Positions 18,801-28,978 of a DNA stretch of 64,000 bases are shown piece after piece. The position numbers and the translations under genes are program-made. This stretch comes from Chloropicon primus (lineage: Eukaryota > Chlorophyta > Chloropicophyceae > Chloropicales > Chloropicaceae), in the NCBI GenBank assembly GCA_023205875.1, contig CP060757.1, positions 1,116,001 through 1,180,000 on the forward strand, read 5' to 3'. Position 1 is the first letter of the stretch, and every line of letters starts with the position of its first letter. The notes beneath the pieces were generated by a model that was given only the letters and a program-made list of their open reading frames with translations, was not told the origin of the DNA and made no database searches.

Positions 18801-19273
18801 GGCGAGCAGGCTCTATAATGTATCTTCAAACGTCCCTATTTTAATGGACTGGATTATTTTTTCATCGACCTTCCGCTTAAACTCTGTCGGTCGCTCCACT
18901 CGCGACGTTACGGAGACTCCGCCATCCACGGCGTGGAGAGTACCGCTTTTTTTGGCAACGAAAGGTGCGAGAGAGAGGAGGCGCGCGCGTGGGTGTGCGT
19001 GCTTCTTCGCCTTTCCGGGGGGTCGGGGGCACAGCTCGAGACCTCGCCGTCGGCCAAGTCCCTCAGAACCCCCCGGGTTCTCACCGGCGGAAGCGTGCCC
19101 GCGTCGGGGGAAGAAGCTGCGGAAACCACAAAATGATGTTTGAACGTTTATACAGGAAGTGTCTTACTCTCCCGGCACGGTGAAGCTGAGCTGGGCTGAG
19201 CCGTCGGTGGCACTCCATCTGGCGCTCTCTTTCCTCTCCACCCCAAAAACCCAAACATCGCCAAGTCGTTCGT
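18801..19273. other. Convergent spacer, no gene seen
   Basis: 473 bp between the ends of the ATP synthase e gene and the YbaB gene, unusually long for a tail-to-tail spacer in this window. It contains AT-rich sequence at 18830-18870 and GA repeats near 18970. I found no convincing protein, tRNA or snRNA in it. A small spliced gene could be hidden here. Confidence 0.35.
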
Positions 19274-19747
19274 TTACATGTTTGGATTCTGAGGCAAGCC
19301 AAGGCTGGAGGCCAAGTTCTTCATCCTGTCCTTCATCGCCGTGACGCTCTTCTCGTGGGCATCCTTGTAGGCCTCCGTGATCAGCCCTCCCAAGGCGTCC
19401 GCCCCCTGGCTGTACGCAGCCTGGGTGATGTCGCAACCCTTCGCCTCCTGGTTCCCGGAGAGCACTACGCGGACGGTCTCGTCGCTCGAGAAGCCCTCGA
19501 ACTCTGCCTCCTGCATCTCCTTCTGCACCTTCACCGCCTCCACCTGCATGACCTCCTGCGCTTGCTTCAGCTGCTTCATGAAGTTCCCCATGTTCCCGAA
19601 GGGGTTCCCGCCCCCCTCCTGTCCCGCTCGGACGACGTGCGAGCCTCGCCTGCTCGCCTCCACCCGGACCCACCTCGCAAACCCACTCGTCCTCCTTCCC
19701 TGGCTCGTTGAGCACCCCGCGCTCCTCCTCAGCACCACCCTATTCAT
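19274..19747 (-). CDS. YbaB/EbfC family protein, plastid-targeted
   Basis: A 157-residue protein with an Arg/Ser-rich N-terminal ~50 residues (plastid transit-like). The YbaB/EbfC core follows: NMGNFMKQLKQAQEVMQVEA, then EAEFEGFSSDETVRVVLSGN and a C-terminal helix KSVTAMKDRMKNLASSLGLP. Bacterial family members are DNA-binding nucleoid proteins. The plant plastid homologue STIC2 has been linked to thylakoid protein insertion, so either role is possible. The ATG at 19747 is selected because sequence further upstream lacks coding character. Confidence 0.88.
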   Translation of the reverse strand: MNRVVLRRSAGCSTSQGRRTSGFARWVRVEASRRGSHVVRAGQEGGGNPFGNMGNFMKQLKQAQEVMQVEAVKVQKEMQEAEFEGFSSDETVRVVLSGNQEAKGCDITQAAYSQGADALGGLITEAYKDAHEKSVTAMKDRMKNLASSLGLPQNPNM

Positions 19748-20052
19748 CCTCTCCACAATCCCCTCTCTCCCTCTCTTCCTCGACCTACAACCGACGACGA
19801 CGACGACGCGATCAATCGCTCTCCTCTTCTGGATAAGAAAGCGGCCGCAGAAACCGGGACGTTTTAAAGGTGTACAATCTGGGGCTGGGAGAGAGAGAGA
19901 GAGAGGTGCCTTCGCTCTCTCAGGCGCGCTCGTTGTTTCCTGCCGGGAGTTTGCCGACCGCGAAAGGGGGGAGAGCCGCTGGCTGGTCGTCAAGACTTTA
20001 GTCTCTTCTTTGGGAGAGAGAGAGCGAAGAGAGAGCGCAGAGAGAGAGAAAG
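19748..20052. promoter_or_regulatory. Divergent promoter region, YbaB / ABCF5, with GA tracts
   Basis: 305 bp between diverging starts. GAGAGA tracts lie at ~19888-19903 and ~20010-20050, the latter running right up to the ABCF5 ATG on its coding strand. A TGTACA lies at 19871-19876. No gene is seen. Confidence 0.45.
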
Positions 20053-22209
20053 ATGGGTGCGATGATGAAATTGGTTGTGGGGAGGGTGCAGGGGAAGGTG
20101 CAGGGGAAGGTGCAGGGGAGGGTGCAGGGGAGGGTGCAGGGGAAGGGTGTTGCGGGTCGTGCGCTGCACGCGCGGGGGAGGACTGCGGCCTCCTGTGCCG
20201 GGTCGGGCAGGCCGACCTGCTCTGGAGACCGCAGCAACGCGAACAGGAGGGGGAGCAGCGCTTGCTCGACGCGGGGCAGCTCGGGGCTGCTCGGTCTGCC
20301 GCTTCGCGCGTCGCCCTCGACGGAGGTGCGGACGGCGGAGGTGGACGAGGCCGCGCCCTCGCCGTCCACGGAGTTTCTTAGCGGCACCAGCGTGGGCGGC
20401 ACCTCCGGCCTGAAGCTGTCTGGCATCACCAAGTCGTTCAAGGCCAACTCCCTGCTCAACGGCGTGGAGTGGGAGGTGAAGAAGAAGGAGAGGGTGGGCC
20501 TCGTGGGCGTGAACGGGGCGGGGAAGTCGACGCTGCTGAAGATAATTACGGGGGAGGTCGAGCCCGACGAGGGCGAGATACTGGTCGCCAAGAAGAATAT
20601 GAAGGTGGCCTACCTGACCCAGGAGTTCGAGGTGGACCAGGACGCGACCGTCCTGGAGGAGTTCCTCAGCGTGTACTCGGACCAGGTCAAGATCCAGAGG
20701 GAGATAGAGAAAGTGCAGCTGGAGATCGAGGCCGCGACGGACGACCTCGACCGCATGGGAGACCTCATCGACGACCTGAACAAGCTGCAGGCCAAGGCGG
20801 ACACGTTCCTGGACATCAACGTCCTGGACAAAGCGATTGATCAGATGATGCCCAAGCTCGGCTTCAAGCAGGAGGACAAGGACAAGGTGGTGTCCTCGTT
20901 CTCCGGGGGGTGGCAGATGAGAGTCTCTCTGGGGAAGATACTTCTGAGGGAGCCGGACATCCTGCTTTTGGACGAGCCGACGAACCATTTGGACCTCGAC
21001 ACGATCTCGTGGCTCGAGGGGTACCTCAAGGAGCAGGACATCCCCATGGTCGTCGTGAGCCACGACAGGGAGTTCCTGGACCAGCTTTGCACGAAGATTG
21101 TCGAGCTCGAGAGGGGCCAGGCGAAGACCTACAAGGGCAACTACTCGGACTACGTGGAGCAGAAGGAGAAGGCGCTGATCCAGCAGAGGATCGCGTGGGA
21201 GAAGCAGCAGAAGGAGGTGAAGCGGCTGGAGGAGATGGCAGCGAGGCTGCAGGGGGGTGGGCAGGCCGGAAGGGCTGAGAGCGCAAAGAAGGAGCTCGAA
21301 AGGATCAAGGACCCCGAGACGTACGTGGAGAAGCCCTTTGAGTGGAAGTCGAGGAACTTCACCTTCCCAAACACGGAGCGCTGCGGGGAGGTCGTCCTCA
21401 GGATCAACAACCTCACGCACGGCTACGAGGGCAAGGAGTTGTTCAACAAGGCGAAATTGGTGCTTGAGAGAGGGGAAAGACTCGCCATTCTTGGCCCGAA
21501 CGGTGCCGGAAAGTCGACTCTTTTGAGGCTGATCTTGGGGCAGGAGGAGCCCTCTGGGGGGGGAGAGGCGACTCTGGGAGACCACAACATCGTGCCGAAC
21601 TACTTTGTGCAGAACCAGGCTGAGGACCTCGACCCAAACCTCTCTGCTCTGGAGACGCTGATAGATGCGGCTCCCGACGCCAAGATCAACGACCTCAAGG
21701 CCTTGCTGGGCAAGATGATGTTCAGCGGCGAGGCGATGAACAGGAAGGCCGGGGTTTTGTCTGGGGGAGAGAAAGCGAGGTTGGCGATGGCGAAGTTCAT
21801 GACAACTCCCGCCTCCCTGCTGGTCCTTGACGAACCTACAAACCACCTAGACATCCCAAGCAAGGAGATGCTGGAGCAAGCTTGCCAGAACTTTGAGGGG
21901 GCGATTGTCGCTGTGTCCCACGACAGGTACTTCCTCAAGAAGATTGCCACGAGGGTCCTGGAGATTAAGGACGGCCAGTTCACGAACTACGACGGTGACT
22001 ACAAGGTGTTTCTGGAGAAGAACGAGGAGGCGGCAGAGAAGGAGGGCAACAGAGAGCAAAAATTGAAGGAGCAAGAGAAGAAAATGATAAAGTCGAAGAG
22101 CAAGATCTCGAAAGCGGAGAAGAAGATGGCGAAGAAGCAAAAGGCAAAGCAATTTGCATCCTCGCAGAAGGGAAAGAAGGCGTCCAAGAACTCAAAGCGG
22201 TGGAGCTGA
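20053..22209 (+). CDS. ABCF5: ABC-F ATPase, plastid ABCF5 type
   Basis: A 718-residue soluble protein with two ABC domains and no membrane segments. Domain 1 has Walker A GVNGAGKST, signature SFSGGWQMRVSLGK and Walker B LLLDEPTNHLDLDT. Domain 2 has GPNGAGKST, LSGGEKARLAMAK and LVLDEPTNHLDIPS. The interdomain linker and the Lys-rich C-terminus are typical of ABC-F translation factors. The segment VAYLTQEFEVDQDATVLEEF is close to plant ABCF5. ABC-F proteins bind the ribosomal E site and relieve stalled translation, here probably in plastids. The N-terminal ~110 residues are transit-like and include five VQGK/VQGR units encoded by a 12-bp minisatellite. Confidence 0.92.
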   Translation: MGAMMKLVVGRVQGKVQGKVQGRVQGRVQGKGVAGRALHARGRTAASCAGSGRPTCSGDRSNANRRGSSACSTRGSSGLLGLPLRASPSTEVRTAEVDEAAPSPSTEFLSGTSVGGTSGLKLSGITKSFKANSLLNGVEWEVKKKERVGLVGVNGAGKSTLLKIITGEVEPDEGEILVAKKNMKVAYLTQEFEVDQDATVLEEFLSVYSDQVKIQREIEKVQLEIEAATDDLDRMGDLIDDLNKLQAKADTFLDINVLDKAIDQMMPKLGFKQEDKDKVVSSFSGGWQMRVSLGKILLREPDILLLDEPTNHLDLDTISWLEGYLKEQDIPMVVVSHDREFLDQLCTKIVELERGQAKTYKGNYSDYVEQKEKALIQQRIAWEKQQKEVKRLEEMAARLQGGGQAGRAESAKKELERIKDPETYVEKPFEWKSRNFTFPNTERCGEVVLRINNLTHGYEGKELFNKAKLVLERGERLAILGPNGAGKSTLLRLILGQEEPSGGGEATLGDHNIVPNYFVQNQAEDLDPNLSALETLIDAAPDAKINDLKALLGKMMFSGEAMNRKAGVLSGGEKARLAMAKFMTTPASLLVLDEPTNHLDIPSKEMLEQACQNFEGAIVAVSHDRYFLKKIATRVLEIKDGQFTNYDGDYKVFLEKNEEAAEKEGNREQKLKEQEKKMIKSKSKISKAEKKMAKKQKAKQFASSQKGKKASKNSKRWS
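20086..20145 (+). repeat. 12-bp coding minisatellite in ABCF5 transit region
   Basis: Five tandem 12-base units (GTGCAGGGGAAG/GTGCAGGGGAGG) encode VQGK or VQGR near the N-terminus of ABCF5. They keep frame, so copy number can vary without disrupting the protein. Confidence 0.9.
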
Positions 22210-22264
22210 ATCAAAAACTAAAAATGATTTTATTGTAAAGAGGGTTGGATGTTTTACAAGGACT

Positions 22265-24637
22265 TCAGGACTTCAGGGACAGAGCGCTGTACTTCTCAGG
22301 GAACTTTTCTTTCTGGGACATTATATGCCTGAGAGTGTTGTGGTAGAATTTTAGAGCCCTGTCGTTGCCCTCTGCTCCGGACGTTGTTAAGCTGGAGGTC
22401 TCGTTGGAGACGAGGTCGAGCAAGTTCTGCACATCCTCGGCCTTGATCAAGGCCTCGCCCTCCTGCTTGTCAAAGAAGAATAGATACTTGTTGAGGATGG
22501 CAATGAAGAGCTCCACTGGGCCCAACTCGCCTCTGCTTGACTTTGCCATGCCCTGCGCCTGCTTGGCCGCGGTCAGCGCTCTCTTCAAGCAAACCATCAC
22601 CTTCTCCGAGTTGCCCTCATCAGCGATGTTGAACAGGTGGGCACAGGAGAAGACAGAGACGCACTGGTCGCTCTTTTTCAGCAACTTAATGGACCACTTG
22701 GTGGCTGCAGAGCTCAGAGCATCAAAGTTGTCTTCTCCGAAGTTGGAGCACGAGGACAGGCACCCGATCAGCATCTTGAGAGCCTCTACCTGGGCCTTCT
22801 GATCAGGGATTCCGTTCTCGTAAATGTCGAAAGCGGCTGTCGCAAAGTCGTACGCGCTGTTCTCAAGTTTCTTCATGTCCGCAACGAGGATGCATTCCAA
22901 GTAGAGCTTGAAAGCCTTTTCTGGCTCTGGAACTTCGGAGATGACCTCGATCACACTGTGCAGGAACTTGAGCATCTTCTCGCATCTCTCCTCGTCGTCA
23001 TCCCTCTTCACCAGTTGCAGGACGTCGAAGACGACGGTGGGCAGCGTATGCTTCACCCTCAAGGGTCCGCCCTTCTCGAATCTCTCCTTTGCGAGCTTCA
23101 GAATGGCGAAGCTCTCGTCTATGGACTCGTCTTCGGACTTCATCTGGTGCACCAGCCTCGCCACCAGGTTTTGCTCCTCCTCGATCTCCTCCTCGTCCAC
23201 GTCGTCCTCGTCCTCCTCGGACTTGATATCTTCGACGATCGTGGAGATGAAGTCAAAGAGAGACGCGACCTTCTTGACGTTTGGAATGATCGTGCCCTTC
23301 TTGAGAATCTTCTCGATGATGTCCACGGCAACCGCGTTCTGCATTTGGGGGGAGAGCAACTGCATCACGTCGGGATAGGACTTCAAGTCCAGCAAGTCCG
23401 TGATGGCGTACGAGTCCAGGGGGGTCGTTAGGATCGACTTGAGCGTCCTGGACGCCTGGCTCGTGACGTCCGCGGTCTTCAGAGCCTCCGCGCACTTGCT
23501 CAGCACCTGGTCCACCCGGCCCAAGGCCTTGCCCTCCGAGGTCTTGACGGCAAAGTCCAGGATGGCAGCGTAGATGCTGGCGGCCGCCTGGCTGCCCACC
23601 TTCTCGCTGATCTTCGTCGCCGGGTCCAAGAGCCTCTCGAAGGTCTGGTGCTCCTCGAAGAGCCCGGAGGAGGTCTCCGGCTCGTTCTCCATGAAGTTGC
23701 TCAGCCTCTTGATGAGCCCGCACAGTATCTGGGCAACGTTCGTGTCTTGGTGCAGGTTTCCACAGCCCTCGACGAAGGTCTCCATCGTCTTGATGTGGAA
23801 CTCGTCAGGGAAGACCTGGATGATGCAGTCCATCAAGTAGTTCTGCGCCAGCTCGTCCTTGCAGTTGACGACCTGCTCCAGTATTCTTGGGAGAACGATC
23901 TCCCCGTACATCTCGACCCCGACGTCCTCCATGGAGGAGAGAATGACCAGGTTCTTCCCGACCAGATCCCTCAGCTCCTTCCTCTCCTTCTCCCGCTTGC
24001 CCCTCTCTCTCACCGGGCCCTGGTGCTTCATCCTGACCCACAGCTTGTTCATCTCCGTGAAGTTCTGAAGCACGAACTCGACCGCGTCCCCCGTGGAGCT
24101 CTCCTCGTCCACCTTGCACTCAATCAGGTTGAGGCCCTCCCTGGAGGTCTGAGTGAGGTACGTGCGCAGGAAGAGGCCGCGCACAGGGTGCTGGATGCCT
24201 CCGCACATCTCCACCAGGTCCTTCAGCAGGGACTTTATGGACGACTCGTGCGACCTGATGAACACCGACCCCACGGTCACGAGGAGGTACAGCCGGGGAA
24301 GGACGTTCCCGGCGTGCTGCACGAGCTCGTACAACTCGCTCGCTGTGTGCCCCTTGCCCCTCTGCTCCTCGAAAAACATCTCGAGCCCTCTCAGCTCGTC
24401 GAACGCGCGCATGTACAGCTCATAGTACTTCTGAGGCGACAGAAGAGAAGTCCTGAGCTCACCCAGCATCGCGCTGCTGTACTTGAAGACGTCACGCAAG
24501 TTGTCCTCATCGATAGCCTTCTTCATGTAAAACGCTTGCTGCTTCACCGCAGCTTTCGCGTCCGCCAGCCACTTGTCCTGCTCCGCCGCCAGGATCTGGT
24601 CCATGGTCGTCGGTGGGCTCGTACTCGGTGGCTCCAT
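22265..24637 (-). CDS. VPS35: Retromer subunit VPS35
   Basis: A 790-residue all-helical solenoid protein. The N-terminal region carries the segment NVLPRLYLLVTVGSVFIRSH, whose PRLYL motif binds VPS26. Flanking matches include the VRGLFLRTYL segment and long HEAT-like helices to the C-terminus. An acidic insert at ~residues 485-505 (EEDEDDVDEEEIEEEQN) is typical of the family. VPS35 with VPS26 and VPS29 recycles cargo from endosomes to the Golgi. Length fits (about 790). The ATG at 24637 (MEPPST) is preferred over the one at 24721, which lies in low-complexity 5' sequence shared with the XDH promoter. The tail-to-tail gap to ABCF5 is 55 bp. Confidence 0.95.
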   Translation of the reverse strand: MEPPSTSPPTTMDQILAAEQDKWLADAKAAVKQQAFYMKKAIDEDNLRDVFKYSSAMLGELRTSLLSPQKYYELYMRAFDELRGLEMFFEEQRGKGHTASELYELVQHAGNVLPRLYLLVTVGSVFIRSHESSIKSLLKDLVEMCGGIQHPVRGLFLRTYLTQTSREGLNLIECKVDEESSTGDAVEFVLQNFTEMNKLWVRMKHQGPVRERGKREKERKELRDLVGKNLVILSSMEDVGVEMYGEIVLPRILEQVVNCKDELAQNYLMDCIIQVFPDEFHIKTMETFVEGCGNLHQDTNVAQILCGLIKRLSNFMENEPETSSGLFEEHQTFERLLDPATKISEKVGSQAAASIYAAILDFAVKTSEGKALGRVDQVLSKCAEALKTADVTSQASRTLKSILTTPLDSYAITDLLDLKSYPDVMQLLSPQMQNAVAVDIIEKILKKGTIIPNVKKVASLFDFISTIVEDIKSEEDEDDVDEEEIEEEQNLVARLVHQMKSEDESIDESFAILKLAKERFEKGGPLRVKHTLPTVVFDVLQLVKRDDDEERCEKMLKFLHSVIEVISEVPEPEKAFKLYLECILVADMKKLENSAYDFATAAFDIYENGIPDQKAQVEALKMLIGCLSSCSNFGEDNFDALSSAATKWSIKLLKKSDQCVSVFSCAHLFNIADEGNSEKVMVCLKRALTAAKQAQGMAKSSRGELGPVELFIAILNKYLFFFDKQEGEALIKAEDVQNLLDLVSNETSSLTTSGAEGNDRALKFYHNTLRHIMSQKEKFPEKYSALSLKS

Positions 24638-24882
24638 CCCCTCTCCTCTCCCCTGCACTCGACCAACCTTCCCAAAAACAATACTCTCCTCCCTTCTCTC
24701 TAGGTTTTTTCCCTCCTCCACACCAAAAGATCGAGGCTCCTCTCCCCCCTACTCTCTTCTCTCGGCGAAAAAGCGCCTGACAGCTGACGAGGAAACGTGG
24801 CACGAGGGAGGTGGGTGGCACCGGCACCAAGGAGGAGGGGAGGAGAGGTAGAGGAGTGAGTGACTGAAGGAGTTGGAACGAG

Positions 24883-27800
24883 ATGGAGGCTGTGGCGTAC
24901 GTGAATGGGAAGAGGCACGTCTTGCCGGAGGGGAAGGCGGAGTACACGCTGCTGCAGTGGCTGAGGGAGGAGGGGCTTACGGGGACGAAGCTCGGTTGCG
25001 GCGAGGGTGGCTGCGGGGCGTGCACGGTGATGGTGTCCGCGTACGACTGTGCTAGCGAGAGGGTGGTGCACAGGTCCGCGAACGCTTGCCTGACGCCCCT
25101 TTACGCGGTCGAGTCGTGCCAGGTGGTCACCGTGGAGGGACTTGGGACGGAGAAGCGCATGCACCCCATACAAGAGAAGCTCGCCCTGGCCCACGGCTCC
25201 CAGTGCGGCTTCTGCACCCCCGGGTTCGTCATGTCGATGTACTCTCTGTACAGGGCGAGGATCCAGGACGCGAGGGGGGCGCCGACCATGGAGGAGATCG
25301 AGGACCAGCTCGCCGGGAACCTTTGCAGGTGCACGGGCTACAGGCCCATCCTCGAGGCCTTCAGGCACTTTTCCAAGGGCAACGACGAGAGCTACTACAC
25401 CAGGAGCGACTTGGCGGCCTCCGAGAGCGGCGGCTGCTGCGGGGGCGGCGGAGGGGGGTGCCCCTGCAAGGAGGGGAATGGGGTCAGCGAGAACGGCGGG
25501 GAAGGGGCGGCCAACGGCAACGGCGTCCGCGCCCCCTCGGAGCCCATCTTCCCATTTGAGCTCAAGGAGCGCGCCAGGAGCGTGCGCAAGCAGAAGGCTT
25601 CCCTCGTGATGAAGGGGCCAAGGGCGACCTGGTTCAGACCCACGAGCGTCCAGGAGCTCCTTGACTTGAAGAAGGAGCACGGGGCGAACACCAAGCTCGT
25701 GTGCGGGAACACGGAGGTGGGCATCGAGGTGAAGTTCAAGCACTGCGACTACAAGGTCCTCGTGTCTCCGATGTGGGTTCCGGAGCTCGTCAGCATGGCA
25801 TTCAGCGAGGGCAAGAGAGTGGTCACCTTCGGAGCGTGCACGACATTGACTTCGGTCGACGAGTACCTGAAGGAGCTCTCGGACAAGGTCCAGAGCTTCG
25901 AGGCTTCGGGCTTCAAGGCGATTTTCAGACAGCTCAAGTGGTTTGCTGGGCACCAGATCAAGAACATGGCTTCCATCGCAGGAAACGTGTGCACTGGCAG
26001 CCCAATCAGCGACCTGAACCCACTCTGGATGTGCTCCGGAGCCACGTTCCGGGTCGCTGGGGGCGACTTGACCCAGACGAGAGAAGTGAAGGCGGAGGAC
26101 TTCTTCTTGGGCTACAGGCAGGTGGACCTGAAGGAGCACGAGATTCTCTACGAGGTGGACCTGCCTTGCACGAGGAAGTACGAGTACGTCCAGGAATTCA
26201 AGCAGGCTCACAGAAGGGAGGACGACATCTCCATCGTCTGCGCTGGAATGAGAGTCAAGTTCCAGTGCGTTGACGGTGACTGGGTTGTGGAAGACATCTC
26301 CCTGGCCTATGGAGGCGTCGCGGCAAAGACGGTCATGGCGCCCAAGACCCAGAGGGCCTTGCTAGGGAAGAAGTGGGACAGAGAGACCCTCGCGTTGGGA
26401 CTCAACTCCCTCAAGGAGGAGCTGTACATTGCTCCAAATGCTCCCGGCGGAATGATCGAGTTCAGGAGGTCCTTGATTGCCTCGTTCTTCTTCAAGTTTT
26501 TCGCGAGCACTTCGCTCCAGCTTGCTGCCGATTCCGAGGCGGGTCAGAAGTACAACCCAACCCTGGAGTCCGAAGAGATTTCAGCGGCGGACTTGTACTC
26601 GAGGCCAGCTAGCGACGGACTGCAGCTTTACGATTACGAGAAGGGTGAGAACATTATTGGCCAGGCCATCCCTCACGCCTCTGCAAAATTGCAGGTTACC
26701 GGCGAGGCGAAGTATGTGGACGATATTCCACTGAGCAAAAACTGTTTGCACGCCGCGCTCGTGCTGTCCACCAAACCCCATGCTCTCCTGAAGGACGTTG
26801 ACGCCAAGGAAGCCCTGGGTATGCCTGGCGTGGTGGGTTACTATGGCCACGAGCAAGTGCCAGGTGGGAATGACATTGGTCCTGTCATACCTGACGAAGA
26901 ATGCTTTGCTTCCAAGGAAGTCACGTGTGTTGGCCAAGTCATTGGTATCGTGGTGGCAGAAACAGAGCAGGAAGCCAGGGATGCTGCGAGGGCGGTGAAG
27001 GTGACCTACGAGGACCTGCCTTACATCATGTCCATCGAGGAAGCTATCGAACAGGATAGCTTCTATCCAGCAAACTGGGAGTCGAGGGTGGAGAGAGGCA
27101 ACGTGGACGCGTGCTTTGCGAGTGAGGCTTGCACGCACGTCATTGAAGGAGACATGAAGATTGGCGCACAAGACCACTTTTACTTGGAGACGAACGCCTG
27201 CAATGTCATTCCACAGGAGGGCGACGAGATTCTTACGTACTCCTCGACCCAGGCACCGGCAAAGCACCAAAGGGCGATCGCCCATGTGTTGGGTATCCCA
27301 GAGCACAAGGTCGTTTGCAAAACGAAGAGGCTTGGTGGCGGGTTTGGTGGCAAGGAAACGAGGGCGATATTCATCAATTGCGCTGCTGCTGTCCCTGCGT
27401 ACGATTTGCAGCGACCAGTGCGCCTGTGCTTGGACAGGGACGAGGACATGCAAATCACAGGCCACCGCCATGCATTCTATGGCAAGTACAAGGTGGGCTT
27501 CAACGACAAGGGCGAGATCTTGGCGGTGGATCTCAAGATTTACAACAACGGAGGCAACTCGTTAGATTTGTCTGCAGCTGTCATGCAGAGGGCCGTCCTG
27601 CACGCAGATAACTGTTACAACTACCCAAATGCCAGGTTTCATGGACGAATCTGCAAAACCAACATATCATCAAACACAGCCTTTAGGGGATTCGGGGGGC
27701 CTCAGGGAATGATTGTCACGGAAGCCTGGATGGACCACGTCGCCAAGGAGCTCAAGATGGACGTAGAACAAGTGAGGTTTGCCAATCTCTACCGAGAGGG

Positions 27801-28935
27801 CGACCGAATTCCTTGTGGCATGAAATTGGATGGGTTCCAGATCACTAGGATATGGGAGGAATTAAGGGAGAGCACGAAATTCGATGCCAGGAGGCAGCAA
27901 GTCGAAGAGTTCAACAAGAAGAACAAGTACAGGAAGCGAGGCATCGCGTTCATTCCAACAAAGTTCGGCATTGCTTTCACCCTCCTTTACTTCAACCAAG
28001 GCGGAGCGCTGGTTCACATCTACACGGATGGCACAGTCCTGGTAACACACGGAGGAGTGGAGATGGGGCAGGGGCTGCACACAAAGATAGCTCAGATCGC
28101 TGCCCAGGCCTTCAAGATTCAGGCCAAGGATGTCTTCATCTCTGAAACTTCGACCGACAAGGTCCCCAACGCATCTCCAACTGCTGCATCGGCGAGTTCA
28201 GACATGTACGGAGCCGCTGTGCTCGACGCTTGCAACCAGCTGAACGAGAGGCTGCAAAAGTACAGAGACATGCTTCCGGGGGCAACATTTGGGGAGGTAG
28301 TGATGACTGCCCACAAGGATAGAGTGGACTTGAGCGCCCATGGCTTTTACAAGATGCCAGAAGTCGGCGGATTCGGTAGTGAGAGGCCATTCTTGTACTA
28401 CACCTACGGGGCTGCTTGCAGCGAGGTGGAGGTGGATGTCCTCACAGGTGATTTCCAGATCCACAAGACGGATATCCTCATGGATGTAGGCAATTCGATC
28501 AACCCCGCGATTGACATCGGTCAAATTGAGGGTGGATTCATGCAGGGCTTGGGTTTGATGACCATTGAAGAGGCGGTGTGGGGAGACAAGGACCACCCTT
28601 GGGTGAGACCAGGCTACTTGCAGACGAGAGGGCCTGGCACGTACAAGATCCCAACGGCAAACGACATTCCTATCGAGCTCAACGTGTCTTTGCTCCAGAA
28701 TGCGCCAAACCCTCACGCGGTGGCGTCCTCAAAAGCAATTGGGGAACCGCCGCTCTTCTTGGGATCCTCCGTTTTCTTCGCCATAAAGGATGCCATTTAC
28801 AACTCCAGGGCCGGCGAAGGCGCGGGAGGCTTCTTCCCATTGCACTCACCAGCGACGCCTGAGAAGATCAGAATGTCTTGTGTCGACAAGTTCACGGATC
28901 ACGGCAAGGACTATCAGGCGAAAACTAGTGTGTAA
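24883..28935 (+). CDS. XDH: Xanthine dehydrogenase (Fe-S, FAD, molybdopterin)
   Basis: A single-exon 1,350-residue protein with the full XDH order. The [2Fe-2S] domain 1 has cysteines in GCGEGGCGAC (residues ~38-47). The second cluster domain has CGFCTPG and CRCTGYRP. A Gly/Cys-rich linker follows at ~185-200, then the FAD domain with KLVCGNTEVGIEVKF and SIAGNVCTGSPISDLNP. The molybdenum domain has LGGGFGGKETR, AFRGFGGPQG (substrate Arg) and the catalytic Glu in GEPP at residue 1288. It oxidises hypoxanthine and xanthine to uric acid using NAD+, in peroxisome or cytosol, and so supports growth on purines. All cofactor ligands I can check are present. It shares a 245-bp divergent promoter with VPS35. 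Confidence 0.97.
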   Translation: MEAVAYVNGKRHVLPEGKAEYTLLQWLREEGLTGTKLGCGEGGCGACTVMVSAYDCASERVVHRSANACLTPLYAVESCQVVTVEGLGTEKRMHPIQEKLALAHGSQCGFCTPGFVMSMYSLYRARIQDARGAPTMEEIEDQLAGNLCRCTGYRPILEAFRHFSKGNDESYYTRSDLAASESGGCCGGGGGGCPCKEGNGVSENGGEGAANGNGVRAPSEPIFPFELKERARSVRKQKASLVMKGPRATWFRPTSVQELLDLKKEHGANTKLVCGNTEVGIEVKFKHCDYKVLVSPMWVPELVSMAFSEGKRVVTFGACTTLTSVDEYLKELSDKVQSFEASGFKAIFRQLKWFAGHQIKNMASIAGNVCTGSPISDLNPLWMCSGATFRVAGGDLTQTREVKAEDFFLGYRQVDLKEHEILYEVDLPCTRKYEYVQEFKQAHRREDDISIVCAGMRVKFQCVDGDWVVEDISLAYGGVAAKTVMAPKTQRALLGKKWDRETLALGLNSLKEELYIAPNAPGGMIEFRRSLIASFFFKFFASTSLQLAADSEAGQKYNPTLESEEISAADLYSRPASDGLQLYDYEKGENIIGQAIPHASAKLQVTGEAKYVDDIPLSKNCLHAALVLSTKPHALLKDVDAKEALGMPGVVGYYGHEQVPGGNDIGPVIPDEECFASKEVTCVGQVIGIVVAETEQEARDAARAVKVTYEDLPYIMSIEEAIEQDSFYPANWESRVERGNVDACFASEACTHVIEGDMKIGAQDHFYLETNACNVIPQEGDEILTYSSTQAPAKHQRAIAHVLGIPEHKVVCKTKRLGGGFGGKETRAIFINCAAAVPAYDLQRPVRLCLDRDEDMQITGHRHAFYGKYKVGFNDKGEILAVDLKIYNNGGNSLDLSAAVMQRAVLHADNCYNYPNARFHGRICKTNISSNTAFRGFGGPQGMIVTEAWMDHVAKELKMDVEQVRFANLYREGDRIPCGMKLDGFQITRIWEELRESTKFDARRQQVEEFNKKNKYRKRGIAFIPTKFGIAFTLLYFNQGGALVHIYTDGTVLVTHGGVEMGQGLHTKIAQIAAQAFKIQAKDVFISETSTDKVPNASPTAASASSDMYGAAVLDACNQLNERLQKYRDMLPGATFGEVVMTAHKDRVDLSAHGFYKMPEVGGFGSERPFLYYTYGAACSEVEVDVLTGDFQIHKTDILMDVGNSINPAIDIGQIEGGFMQGLGLMTIEEAVWGDKDHPWVRPGYLQTRGPGTYKIPTANDIPIELNVSLLQNAPNPHAVASSKAIGEPPLFLGSSVFFAIKDAIYNSRAGEGAGGFFPLHSPATPEKIRMSCVDKFTDHGKDYQAKTSV

Positions 28936-28978
28936 ATAGAATTCAATATTGATTATTTCATTGATTATTCTCAAGTTG

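Noticed and set aside
18843-19143. Small open frames in the ATP synthase e / YbaB spacer
   Set aside because: Low-complexity Arg/Ser-rich translations on both strands, with no conserved motif or convincing splice structure.
19990-21846. A ~600-residue minus-strand open frame over ABCF5
   Set aside because: A mirror of ABCF5 codon bias, with no protein family visible.
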